From Allium sativum (lineage: Eukaryota > Streptophyta > Magnoliopsida > Asparagales > Amaryllidaceae), in contig CM060915.1 of assembly GCA_030737875.1 (NCBI GenBank), forward strand, positions 634,324,786 to 634,388,785: a stretch of DNA of 64,000 nt, given 5' to 3'. Shown piece after piece: positions 10,938 to 21,349 of this stretch. The position numbers and the translations under genes are program-made. The notes under the pieces are model-generated. The model worked only from the letters and a program-made list of their open reading frames with translations. It did not search any database and had not been told where the DNA came from. Positions within the stretch are counted from its first letter, which is position 1, and the number at the start of each line of letters is the position of its first letter.

Positions 10938-12226
10938 CAAATTAGGTTTTTGTAACGCCTTCGAACGCCATGATCGATGGTAGAAACGCTGTGGTTTATT
11001 TCTTTAGAAAATGTGTGTGAATGTTATAGATTATATTGAACCTTATATTGAGGTTGTTTGGTTCAATGATGATGATGGCTTCGATGATAGTCCAGATGAG
11101 GATGTTCGAAGTGATGTAAATTGGTTCGTTGTTCATCGTATGCAATGAATGTGGAAACGACTCAAGGATATATTGAGTTCATGTGAAGTGGTTGCTCTAA
11201 AGTGATATGAGCTTATAAATAGTCACGATTGTTAACGACTAGAGGTGAGAAGGCCGAGGAATTATCGTTGTCGTAGGTTCCAGCGGGTTCAAAGAAGGGG
11301 TATGATTGAAAGACAAGTTGTAGGTCGAGTACCCTGGGTGTCGTGTATGGCCTAGACACATGTTGTGTATAACGTGTGGGGTTTTTGCTAGAGCCGGGGC
11401 GTCGTGTATTTTACTTGACAGTTGATGGAAAATTGTTTACCCAGTCATACGATTAACGATGGTTTCAAAGCGAGGTTAGCGGTGATAGACAGAGTCAACC
11501 ATGAAAGTTTGAATGCTTGTGTGTATTAGATGTTATATTAGTTGCTTTTGCCATGTGTGAAAGGTTGTTCTGATTGCCATGGCGGAATTGTTGTTTCTTT
11601 TGGATGTATGGATCGTAAAGGCTATCATTGTCTGGTGTGGGGAAGGCAGGAATGAGTTCTTCTCTGGAGCGGGGTAGATTAGTTCGTTTGTTTACCCATT
11701 CTCGTATAATTTATTGACGAAGTTTGTTAGCTGTTTTATCGCTCACTAAGACCGTTGTCCGACTCAAGGTTTTATGTTTTCCTTTTATTACCTTGGGTTG
11801 TTCATCCGATTGTTTGGATAGGCAGACTAGGTGGCATATGATAGATAATTGCTTAGTGTGGGCGATGTTTCTGTTCGAAGGCGAGCAGGAGGCTGACATA
11901 CTATTTTTCTACTATCTAGTACCTTTGTTTTCTGTTGTTTGTTATTCTACTCTGAGTGCTGTGATGAGGCAAAATTGTATATACACTGTTGCTAAATCCA
12001 AGTGTATGGATACCACTTTCTAGTTGTTATGGAAGTCTAGTGTTTTTCTGCTTCTCTAATATTACTTGTTGTATATGTTCTATTATATTTTATCCTTGCG
12101 CTGTGGGATTTACGACAGGTTCCGGTTGTGTTTACCTACTCTGATGATCTTCCATAACTACCGTGTACGCCTTTCAGCGCATTATTCCTCTTGTATAGTG
12201 CAGGGGTTATGGACGGTCGTCACATT

Positions 12227-12238
12227 TAGTATCAGAGC
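12227..12238 (+). other. Element O primer-binding site
   Basis: TAGTATCAGAGC, one base from the initiator-Met tRNA complement TGGTATCAGAGC, two bases after the LTR end. It marks the 5' LTR boundary. Confidence 0.8.
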
Positions 12239-12387
12239 TCTGGTTATCGATTTTAGCCAAAGTTCATAGACGTAAACACGTATGAGAAAAGTTTAGGATT
12301 TGCCACAAACGGTAGTCTAATGTGAGAGGTCAAAGTTCATAGACGTAATCACGTATGGAAGTCCTACGCAGCGGAAGCGTGGTATAA
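12239..12387 (+). other. Rearranged leader of element O with filler DNA
   Basis: A 26-nt sequence beginning CAAAGTTCATAGACGTAA occurs twice (around 12259 and 12331). Between the copies is DNA matching other places nearby: AGAAAAGTTTAGGAT (also at 12497) and CCACAAACGGTAGTCTAATG (close to 13311-13330). A direct duplication flanking copied scraps is typical of templated filler left by error-prone break repair. Confidence 0.6.
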
Positions 12388-12498
12388 GAGCTGAAGGTTA
12401 ATAGAACAGATAAGAGATTTTGAAAAACTGTTTTTCAAAAAGCGTTTTATAAAGAAATACTTTCAAAAGTATGTTTTAAGGAAGGTATTTTCAAGAGA
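12388..12498 (+). other. Plus-strand fragment of element B 5' leader
   Basis: GTGGTATAAGAGCTGAAGG followed by AGATAAGAGATTTTGAAAAA matches, as reverse complement, element B's PBS and leader at about 33410-33554. It is therefore a B-family fragment in the opposite orientation to B itself. The PBS carries one change (TATAAGAGC for TATCAGAGC). Confidence 0.75.
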
Positions 12499-13597
12499 AA
12501 AGTTTAGGATGTTAAAGCATATGCGAATCTTATGTAAGTTTGGGATGTTAAATTATATATATGAATCTTATGCAAGTCTGTAGATGGATTATACACAAGT
12601 TCATATGTGAATCATGTAGATACATGATATGCAAACATGTGACATTAATTTACATGTTTAGATCCATGGCAGTACATAGTGATGCAAATTTATGTTCTAT
12701 ATGCCCATTGCCTATGCTAGTTTTGTACGTGAATCATATGCTAGTTTGAATGAAATTCTTATGCAAGTTATAGGAAAACCATATCCGTAAATGCAAGCTC
12801 ATGATTACATGTTTAGATCTATATTTAGATCCATGATAGTTTATGAAAATTTATGTATATCCGTTGCCTATGCAAGTTGTTAGCTATTCAAACTTATGTC
12901 ACGGTTCTTAGATCTATTTTAAGTGTTATGCAAGTTGTGATTTTGCTTCTCTTTTTATAAGTTAGACTATTTGCGAGTCTAACATATGTCATATTAAAAC
13001 GTACGAATAGCGTAGGGACAGTGGGAAAATATTAAATATACATAATTGTGAATTGGCATAAAATGGCCTTAAAGGCATATAATTAATTTGAGACATTAAC
13101 TGGTATAAATTTATATACCTGAAATTATGGACATAAGTTAGGCGACAATTATGGACATAAATTAATTTGGAATTTATTGACAAATTTTGAATAGGGATAT
13201 TAATCAAATTTGGGTTTAAATAATTATGTGTAATAATTAACCGCCTAAGACACGAGGTTAGACTCGTTTGTGGTATAAGACTGCCCGGACCCGCCCGACA
13301 AATCCAGCAACCACAAACGGCAGTCTAATGTGAGAGGTCAAAGGCACAAATTAAATGCGTAACGATTGTAAAGAACGAGGTTGGGCTCGTTTGCGGTATA
13401 AGACTGCACGGACCCGCACGGCAAATCCAGCAACCGCAAACGGTAGTCTAATATGGGAGGTCTTTACAAGGTTACGGTTCTAATAAATTAAGTAACACTT
13501 AACCAGATAAACATGTGGTGGGACATGGGGGTTAAGTGGGTGGCCTGGGTGGCATGTGAAATACGATTAGAAACACTTAACCAAGTGGGTTAAGTGG
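12499..13597 (+). repeat. Inverted partial LTR of the B family
   Basis: Reverse complement of about 14684-15900 within the B 3' LTR. Shared landmarks include the region around ATCATGTAGATACATG (12614 versus 15720), the stem-loop pair (13251-13462 versus 14847-15059) and the CACTTAACCA/GGTTAAGTGGG words (13500-13597 versus 14684-14820). With the adjacent minus-strand LTR it makes an inverted repeat with arms of about 1.1 kb and a spacer of about 1.1 kb. The junction near 13597 joins directly to a minus-strand PBS. There is no gene. Confidence 0.8.
13251..13462 (+). other. Stem-loop pair, inverted B-family LTR fragment
   Basis: Unit 1 (13251-13339): outer stem TTAGACT/AGTCTAA, inner stem TTTGTGGT/ACCACAAA. 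Unit 2 (13371-13462): outer stem TTGGGCT/AGTCTAA (two G-T pairs), inner stem TTTGCGGT/ACCGCAAA. Between the units the T-A pair has become a C-G pair on both arms at once. The loop carries GACTGCCCGGACCCGCCCG and then AAATCCAGC. Confidence 0.75.
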
Positions 13598-13599
13598 GT

Positions 13600-13613
13600 G
13601 CTCTGATACCACG
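13600..13613 (-). other. Primer-binding site adjoining the B 3' LTR
   Basis: GCTCTGATACCACG is the reverse complement of a PBS and lies right beside the LTR end at 13614. A PBS should adjoin only a 5' LTR, yet this LTR also has a purine tract on its other side and serves as B's 3' LTR. See the findings on the extra internal sequences around B. Confidence 0.75.
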
Positions 13614-14846
13614 TGTAACACCCCACGTCCATTAATGTCATTCTCAAAGGGAATGCATTAACTTTCATGGAGTATTATTGGTGAATAGAATTGAATATAA
13701 CAAGACAGATACATATATTGGTACTTGAAAATTTTCAAAACAACATTTATTGCAGCGGAGAAATAGTTTGATTACAACAGCATCATAAACCAACAGAAAA
13801 ACCAAGTACACTTAGTAACCATCTTTACAAATTGTTTTCTGAGTACATAAAATAAAAAGCATAACCCCAACACAAGTAGCCATAAAAGAGATGAGCTGAA
13901 CTTTACTTTCAGCAATCCAAGCACTTCAAAAGAGAGAGAAAGAGATCCAAGATCAAGCTCCAGTAGTACTAGTCCCACCCTGAGAAACAGGGGGGGGGGG
14001 AAGAAAAGAGGCGAAAACAAAGGGGGTCAGACAAAAAGTCTGCCGAGTATAATAACTTTAACAATATAATCATTAAAGTAACTAGGATAAGACATAAACT
14101 GGTAAAACAAGGTGTGACCGTGAAACAAGTGGGCATGACAAAGCAAACAAGAAGAATATTCTGGTGTTAATCTCGTTCCTAATCACTATAGGATAATTAC
14201 TATACTGCATCATTACTAGTTACCCTAAAAGTTAATCCCGCCTACTGAACATAAAAATGATAATGGTAGTTTCGTGTACCTCTAGTTACCTTCATGGTGC
14301 CGCCTGCCCCTATCTCCACTAGTTGTACCCACTACCCCCATGCGATCGGCTCCCTAACTCGTAGATACCCATGCTGGTCCCAAAGTGGGGTGTATCACTC
14401 CCCAAAGTGGCAACCCGATACCACTAAAGATGCACGACTTATATCTACACGATGCAACAACGTCTTACCTACCAGCCCGGACCCACGCACGCACATGACC
14501 CCATTGGACTAGCGTTGCCACCGCTAACCCGTTTTGACCTCTTACAATCAAACCCAGTAAGCGAGTCCCGTCCTCGATCTAACTCGAGCTCACAAAGAAA
14601 CTTAATGGGTTACTGGTTTGAAAAGGGTTCCCATGTTTGACACAAGCTTTCCATCTATGCTTGGTCCCCACTAGAATATCCCACTTAACCCCTTCTTATT
14701 CATGTCTTCTTACATGTTTCCAACTTGGTTAAGTGTTTCTAACCGTATTTCACATGCCACCCAGGCCACCCACTTAACCCCCATGTCCCACCACATGTTT
14801 ATCTGGTTAAGTGTTACTTAATTCATTAGAACCGTAACCTTGTAAA

Positions 14847-15059
14847 GACCTCCCACATTAGACTACCGTTTGCGGTTGCTGGATTTGTCGGGCGTGTCCG
14901 GGCAGTCTTATACCGCAAATGAGCCTAACCTGTTGTCTTTACAATCGTTATGCATTTAATTTGTGCCTCTGACCTCTCACATTAGACTACTGTTTGGGGT
15001 TGCTAGATTTGCCGGGCGGGTCCGGGCAGTTTTATACAACAAATGAGTCCAACCTCGTG
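14847..15059 (-). other. Stem-loop pair, element B 3' LTR
   Basis: Minus-strand units at 15059-14971 and 14937-14847. The distal unit pairs through CCGTTTGCGGT / ACCGCAAA plus TTAGACT / the GCCTAA side. The proximal unit is partly decayed (GTTTGGGGT against ACAACAAAT). The loop retains the GCCGGGCGGGTCCGGGCAGT word, read here on the plus strand. Confidence 0.7.
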
Positions 15060-16467
15060 TCTTAGGCGGTTAATTATTACACATAATTATTTAAACCCAA
15101 ATTGGATTAATATCCCTATTCAAAATTTGTCAATAAATTCCAAATTAATTTATGTCCATAATTGTCACCTAAATTATGTCCATAATTTCAGGTATATAAA
15201 TTTATACCAATTAATGTCTCAAATTAATTATATGCCTTTAAGGCCATTTTATGCCAATTCACAATTATGTATATTTAATATTTCCCCATTGTCCCCACGC
15301 TATTCGTATGTTTTAATATGACATATGTTAGACTCGCAAATAGTCTAACTTATAAAAAGAAAAGCAACATCACAACTTGCATAACACATAAAATAGATCT
15401 AAGAATCATGACATAAGTTTGCATGGCCGAAAACTTGCATAGGCAATGGATATACATAAATTTGCATAAACTATCATGGATCTAAATATAGATCTAAACA
15501 TGTAATCATGAACTTGCATATATGGATATGGCTTTCCTATAACTTGCATAAGAATTTCATTCAAACTAGCATAAGTAATTGGCATATAAAACATAAATTT
15601 GCATAACTATGTACTGCCATGGATCTAAATAAAGGTCTAAACACAAAGATGTGAACTTGCATATGGATCTAAACATGTAAATTAATGTCACATGTTTGCA
15701 TGTAAACTAGCACATGTATCTACATGATTCACATATGAACTTGTGTATAATCCATCTACAGACTTGCATAAGATTCATAAACTAGCATACGATTTAACAT
15801 CCCGAACTTGCATAAGATTCATATACATATGATTTAACATCCCAAACTTGCATAAGATTCATATACATATGATTTAACACCCCAAACTTGCATAAGATTC
15901 ATATACATATGATTTAACATCCCAAACTTGCATATGATGAATCAAGTTAAACATATACAATTGAACATATGAAATAGATCCATAATAACAAAACTGTCAA
16001 CGATAACATCACATAATTCAAAGTCATATTCTCATAATCCCAATTATAACTTGTCACAGTTAAATTAATTAATTATTTTTTGAAAGAAATTATACTCATA
16101 AACAAAAGAATGGTCTTGTTTTTTTGGGTTTGTATGCTGAAATTGAATTGCTCGCCTTTGATGTAGACTAATTGTTATTCTAATTTAGATTAGATTTTGA
16201 TTCTTGCTTCTATCTTGCTTTTGGGTTGAAATAAAACGGCGGATACTCTGGGTTCTCCATTGATGCCATAACAGCTCTTGGTATGAAATAGTGTGATTTT
16301 AGGGTGAGAGTTAGGTTGTTTATATAGAATTTTAATTAATTTAGAGCCGTCAGATTAACACTAGAAGCAATCAAGACCATCCAGTCAAGATAGATAACAC
16401 CTCAGCCCTAATGACTCAGCAATGAGTTGAAACAACGTCATCTTTCAGATCTGCTGGGGAGGAGGGG

Positions 16468-16491
16468 TAGGTCGACCCCCTGGTCGACCTA
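16468..16491 (-). other. GTCGAC palindrome block, element B 3' LTR
   Basis: AGGTCGACCCCCTGGTCGACC: two GTCGAC palindromes that also pair with each other as inverted AGGTCGAC/GGTCGACC words. It lies upstream of the TATA box on the minus strand. The same block is at 47238-47261 in the other LTR. Confidence 0.65.
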
Positions 16492-16756
16492 GTCCTTGGG
16501 AAGGAGAATTCCCGCCCAGCCTGCTCCCCTGTTTGAATTTGAATTTCGAACTGTTTTTAATTTATTTAAATTCTGAAACTTCGAAAGGCCATAACTTCTT
16601 CATACGGAGTCCAATTCACGCAAAGTCGGACTTTATCTCAAGCAGATTTCCAAGACGAATGCAATGGCATAACCTGCTTCCCTTAATTCTCACATTTGAA
16701 ATTAAGTATTCTTAAATTTGTTAATTTAATATTTATAGAAAATTCAGGGTGTTACA

Positions 16757-17165
16757 TTCTCCCCTCCTTAAAGGATTTCGCCCCCGAAATCTCCAAGTTA
16801 ATGAGAATGTATATCCTAACATCCAATCATCCATCTAGTCAACCATCAAACACAAGCATCCATTGTCCTTACAAGATTTCTAATGTCGTATGAACATATG
16901 CAAGAAGTATGTGTATATGTTCCTTATCTAATGCAAAATCAGGCGGTCTACTGATTCAGTTGACCTCCTTATTGCAAATCATGATAGTGCCATGCGTCCA
17001 TTATGCATGCAAAAGAATCCTAATGATACATATTACTTCTACATATGTGCATAACCATTCATCAGAATGCAGCATCCATATGATAACACAACCATTATAC
17101 ATCCATTAACTGAAATATGCACACACATTTATATGCAATTTGAAAGTGATTGAGCCGATCTAGTG
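16757..17165 (-). other. Element B purine tract and 3' noncoding region, left part
   Basis: On the minus strand, TAAGGAGGGGAGAA (16770-16757) abuts the LTR start. Next to it is a perfect hairpin GATTTCG-GGGG-CGAAATC (16791-16774). The rest is 3' noncoding DNA with a CGCCTGATTTTGCATTAGAT-type block that also occurs in E (41812-41832) and at 47708-47730. The region is cut at 17165 by element D and resumes at 28656. Confidence 0.85.
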
Positions 17166-17379
17166 TGTAACACCCCGAATTTCGGTTAATGCTAAAATTC
17201 ACAAATTAAAGAATAACTAATCCCAGATGTGGGAATTAGGGGAAACGGGTTGCACCGTTGCGTTCGTCTCGGAAAAATACGCGAAATAGAGTCTGAGTTT
17301 TCGAAAATCAGAGTCCGTATGAAGAAGATATGGACGAACGAAGTTAGGCAGAAAAACCGAAAAACTAGCCAGAATGCAC

Positions 17380-17476
17380 TGGCGCACTTGTGAAGTGCGC
17401 CAACACAAAAATGCACTGGCGCACTTGTGAAGTGCGCCAATACATTTTTACACTGGCGCACTTGGGAAGTGCGCCC
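17380..17476 (+). other. Three perfect hairpins in element D 5' LTR U3
   Basis: TGGCGCACTT-GTG-AAGTGCGCCA at 17380-17402 and 17417-17439, with a third copy (17454-17476) whose loop is GGG and whose last base is C. They lie about 160-250 bp upstream of the TATA box, hence in U3, and would appear near the 3' end of the element RNA. They take the place of the GTCGAC palindromes of B, E and S. Confidence 0.85.
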
Positions 17477-17633
17477 GTGTCGAGCCAGAAACCTGCACAG
17501 CTTTCTGGCTGGCCTGGTGCACCATTTTAGGGTTTAGGCTGTGTTTTGGGGCTGGTTTCTGGAAGCTTCCGAGGTCTGATGGTCCTAATCTAATTTAGGG
17601 TTAATCTAATGGCCTAAAACACTTGCCTAATCC

Positions 17634-17640
17634 TATAAAT
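17634..17640 (+). promoter_or_regulatory. TATA box in element D 5' LTR
   Basis: CCTATAAATAAGACC context, repeated at 25472-25478 in the 3' LTR. It is the probable core promoter, with transcription expected about 30 bp downstream. Confidence 0.6.
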
Positions 17641-18344
17641 AAGACCCTAAGCTAGCCCTAAATGATCATAATCCTATACTCTAACTAAACTATGCCAAAA
17701 TTTTCTATGATCATGGCCTCCACTCAAAACCCTAGCCTCCATCCTATTTCTAAACTATTTCTATGAAGGCTTTCATGTGCATACAAGCATCTTTGAGTTG
17801 TATGAGTGATCATTGGCTTGCATTCATCATCAAGTTGTAAGCTTTATGTTCAAGGCTAGAGTTTTTGGGTGATTTGTGGCAAGGGTTTGCTTATTGGAGC
17901 TTAGCGGTGAGTTTCTATAGACTTAACAATCAATTGTTAAATTGATTATGATAGGATATGATAAGATATGGCTATGTTTGTGGAATCAATGTGTTTATGC
18001 AAGTTTGGTATAGTGTATGTTGTGTGCTATATGCAAGTTTAATGCTATGTTTTATGATGCAAAACACTATGTTGAACATTGATTCATATGTAACATGTTA
18101 TGCAAGCTATATGGGAGATTATATGCAAGTCTATATGTAACATGTTATGCAAGTTATGTATTTGGTTTTATGCAAGTTATGTATTTGGTTTTATGCATGC
18201 TAAGTATTTGGTTTTATGCATGCTATGTATGTGGTTTTATGCATGCTAAGTGTTTGGTTTTATGCATGCTAAGTGTTTGGTTTTATGCAAGTTTGTCTCT
18301 TTTTATGATATGCATAATATATGCAAGTTTGTCTCAAAGTATGG

Positions 18345-18733
18345 CATGTTATGCAAGTTCATATGCAAGTTATGATACATATTCATATGCAAGTTATGAT
18401 GCAAGTTCATATGCAAGTTATGATACATATTCATATGCAAGTTATGATGCAAGTTCATATGGAAGTTATGATGCAAGTTCATATGCAAGTTATGATACAT
18501 ATTCATATGCAAGTTATGATGCAAGTTCATATGCAAGTTATGATACATATTCATATGCAAGTTATGATGCAAGTTCATATGCAAGTTATGATGCAAGTTC
18601 ATATGCAAGTTATGATACATGTTCATATGCAAGTTATGATGCAAGTTCATATGCAAGTTATGATGCAAGTTCATATGCAAGTTATGATGCAAGTTCATAT
18701 GCAAGTTTATGTGCAAGTTCATATGCAAGTTGT
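18345..18733 (+). repeat. 24-bp tandem repeat in element D 5' LTR
   Basis: About sixteen copies of TCATATGCAAGTTATGATGCAAGT (shown across its unit as TCATATGCAAGTTATGATGC then AAGT), some with the variant GATACATAT. Because 24 is a multiple of three, three frames (18095-18769 and 18321-18776 plus, 18303-18758 minus) stay open for 151-224 codons. These are read-outs of the repeat, not genes. Confidence 0.9.
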
Positions 18734-19202
18734 CTCTTTTATGATATGCATAATGCAAGTTTGGGTTAAATACTAGTTGGGTTTAATGTATGTTCATATA
18801 TGCAAGTTGACACCTTTTGAACCCATGATAAAGTTACATGCTATGTTGGCTAAACCCATGACATTTGTGATGAATCTTCCCTTTGTTATGTCATGTTATG
18901 AGAACGAATTACGTGGGGAACGATGGGGTTAATATGCATGTTAATAAAATGATGTGAAATAGGTATGATTAAGCATACCACAAATTAAATGGACATAATT
19001 GGGAATTTACCTATTGAGTTAGGTCTACCCATATTATGAAATTGGGAATTTACCTATTGAGTTAGGTCTACCCATACTATGGAATTGGGAATTTACCTAT
19101 TGAGTTAGGTCTACCCATATTCTTGAAAACATGATTAATTAATTAGGGATAATTAATACAAATTATGGGGGTGATTAATTAGGTGTAATTAATCGACTAA
19201 GA

Positions 19203-19415
19203 CACGAGGTTGGACTCAGTTGTAGCGTAAAACTGCCCGGACCCAACCGGCTTAACCAGTTGCTACAAATGTTAGCCCAATGTGAGAGGTCTTAGCCACA
19301 AACTAAATACGTGATTAATGTAAAGACACGAGGTTAGACTCGGTTATGACATAAGGCTGCCCGGACCCAACCGGCTTAACCAGCGGTCATAAAAGATAGT
19401 CTAATGTGAGAGGTC
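19203..19415 (+). other. Stem-loop pair, element D 5' LTR
   Basis: Unit 1 (19203-19291): inner stem TTGTAGC (19220-19226) / GCTACAA (19262-19268). Unit 2 (19327-19415): outer stem TTAGACT/AGTCTAA, inner stem TTATGAC (19344-19350) / GTCATAA (19386-19392). The loops share CTGCCCGGACCCAACCGGCT and then TAACCAG. Both arms differ from those of B and S, yet still pair. Confidence 0.8.
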
Positions 19416-20820
19416 TTTATGAGGATCACGGTCTTAATTAATTAAGAAACACTTAACCAAATTAGCATGTAGTGGGGCATGAGGGGTTAAGTGGGTGCCT
19501 TGGGTGGCATGAGGAATCTAGTGGGTTGCCTTGGGTGGCAATAGAAAATACGATTAGAATACTTAACCAAAGTGGAACATGTAATTAAAACATGGTTAAA
19601 GGGTTAAGTAAGTGCTTTGGGTGGCATGTGGAAATCTAGTGGGTGCCTTGAATGGCAATTAAAATATGATTAATGACTTAACCAAAATTTATAACATGTA
19701 AGTGGACATGGTTAAAGGGTTAAGCGGGATTCACTAGAAATAACAAGCTTAGGTGGTAGCTTGTGGGGGCCCATTTCAACCAATATCCCAAACGTATCTT
19801 AGTGGGCTCGACTCTAGTCGAGTGACGGGACACGCATATTGGGCTTGACTATAAGAGGCCAAAATGGGTTAGCGGTGGCAACGCATGACCAACGGGTTTC
19901 ATATGCGTGTGTGGACCCGGGCTGGTAAATAAGACGTTGTTGCATCGTGTAGATATAAGCCGTGCACCGTTAGTTTTATCAGGTTGCCACGTTGGGTAAT
20001 GGTACACCCCACGGTGGGGCCAGCACGGGTATCTACGTTAGGGAGCCGATCGAATGGGGAGTAGTGTGTACACCTAGTGGATTGTAGGGCCCCGAGGCGT
20101 CTACTTAGTCACCTAGGGGTACGCGAGAACTATTAAGTTAATTTTATAAGTCCATGGGTGAGATCAACCTTTAAGTTAGGAATGACTGGTGTGGTGCAGT
20201 GTAGGAATTACCCTTGGGTGGGTAGATCTGGGGTGGTGTAATCTAGTAATTATCCTTGGGTGGATAAATGCGTCTTTTCGGTTATCTTAGTACATCCTGT
20301 GTTTAGTTGGCTACTTAGTGTAGTCATTATCCCCAGAGGTACCGTACCTTGTTTATATCATACCCTAATTACTTTAATGATTGTATTGTTAGGGTTATAG
20401 GACTCACTCAGACTTATGTCTGACCCCGTTGTTTCTTTATTTTTTTCCCAACCCTCAGGTTTTCAGGGTGGGCCTAGCACTAGTGGGCTTTGATCAGACT
20501 GCTTTATCTATCTTTTGGAGCTTGGACCGTGGATGTAAAGCTCAGTTTATCTTTTCTATTATGGCTATTAGGTTATGTAGTGGGATTATGTACTTTCGTT
20601 TTTATCAGGATGGATATTATGTACTTGACTCTTATTTATGGTTTTGGTGTAACCAAACATGTTTTACTTTCCACTGAAATGAAATGATGTTTTAAATTCT
20701 CAAGTATTACTTATATCTGTCTTGTTGTAATTTTTCTGTTCTATATTCACTTAAAATACTCCACCGATGTTATGGCATTCCCTTAGTGAGTGACCGTAGC
20801 GGGTGTGGGGGTGTTACACG

Positions 20821-20834
20821 TGGTATCAGAGCTT
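20821..20834 (+). other. Element D primer-binding site
   Basis: TGGTATCAGAGCTT begins two bases after the LTR end (20818). It is complementary to the 3' end of initiator-Met tRNA. Confidence 0.9.
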
Positions 20835-21345
20835 AAGGTTACCAGAACAGATAATTTTTTTAGAAAAACTATTTTCTAAGAATATTTTTGAAAGGAGTAT
20901 TTTCAAAAACATGTCTTTTAAGAGAAAAGTTTTTGAAAGAAAAGCATAATCCCCAATAGCCATATCTATATCTTTCGAATTCTCCGTTTTGAATCTCTTC
21001 CTCTCTCGTTTTGAGTTTCCCCTCCGCGTATAGATGACCTTTCTAAGATAGATAAGAACGGAAAACCACTTCAAGGGACTTAGACATTAGTCGGATTAGA
21101 AGTTGGTTCAAGAAGGAGGAGGACTGGTAGGTATCTATTGGATAGACGATGGGAGGAAGGCTCAAATAGTTGTTTGGTTAATGAAGGATGAAACCTCATT
21201 GGTGGGAGGTTACGAGTGGAGAATGGGAAGAAGAAGGCGAGTAGTTATCCTTTTGGAGGAATGGGACACCGTATTAGGATTGTCCAAAGGGGCATGGGCA
21301 AGGTATGGAATCTCCTGGAGGGTAGTTGTATTCCCTCGCGGCTAG
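20835..21345 (+). pseudogene. gag: Element D leader and gag remnant
   Basis: The leader (20835 to about 21060) is A/T-rich with TTTTCAAAAA-type inverted words. It is followed by scraps of gag: about 21148-21195 reads DGRKAQIVVWLMKDET, matching the gag segment just before element B's 'KGEASFWWE', and a GKKK stretch resembles the basic region before the zinc knuckle. Most of gag, including the CCHC zinc knuckle, is absent, and frame changes separate the scraps. No capsid could be made from this copy. Confidence 0.7.
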
Positions 21346-21349
21346 TGTA

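Larger units (their letters stand above)
9118..12224 (+). repeat. Element O 5' LTR
   Basis: A 3,107-bp LTR from TGTAACAGCC to GTCGTCACA, followed by a primer-binding site. It contains a terminal hairpin ATTTTAC/GTAAAAT (9131-9157), a conserved CTTTCCGTAGAGTGGT word (9358-9373) shared with element C, a TATA-like box at 9501-9507, a 20-bp tandem repeat at 10285-10937, and about 1.2 kb of low-information DNA (10938-12224) with no credible gene. The 3' LTR has about 130 bp (around 60300-60392 plus 63354-63420) that this copy lacks near 10120, so one LTR has gained or lost a segment. Confidence 0.87.
13614..16756 (-). repeat. Element B 3' LTR
   Basis: Read on the minus strand: TGTAACACCCTGAATT at 16756 to the end TGTTACA at 13614, 3,143 bp. 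Landmarks in LTR order are the conserved U3 word TCCGTATGAAG (16608-16598), a GTCGAC block (16468-16491), a TATATAAAC promoter core near 16319-16326, repeats of CATATGATTTAACATCCCAA (15780-15930), the stem-loop pair (14847-15059) and TTAAGTGG/CCACTTAA words. No gene is present; the 62-92-codon open frames in it are not credible. Confidence 0.87.
17166..20818 (+). repeat. Element D 5' LTR
   Basis: Starts TGTAACACCCCGAATTTCGG, containing the palindrome CCGAA-T-TTCGG, and ends GGGTGTTACA. In order: U3 word TCCGTATGAAG (17314-17324), three hairpins (17380-17476), TATAAAT (17634-17640), a 24-bp tandem repeat (18345-18733), a 57-bp triplicate with AATTGGGAATTTACCTATTG (about 18986-19120), the stem-loop pair (19203-19415), CTTAACCA/GGTTAAG words (19440-19730) and a conserved block with GGGAGCCGATCGAATGGGGA (20040-20060). 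No gene is seen; the long open frames lie in the tandem repeat. Confidence 0.93.

Noticed and set aside
18095..18776. Open frames of 151-224 codons on both strands
   Set aside because: They are the read-out of a 24-bp tandem repeat in an LTR and contain no non-repeat protein domain.
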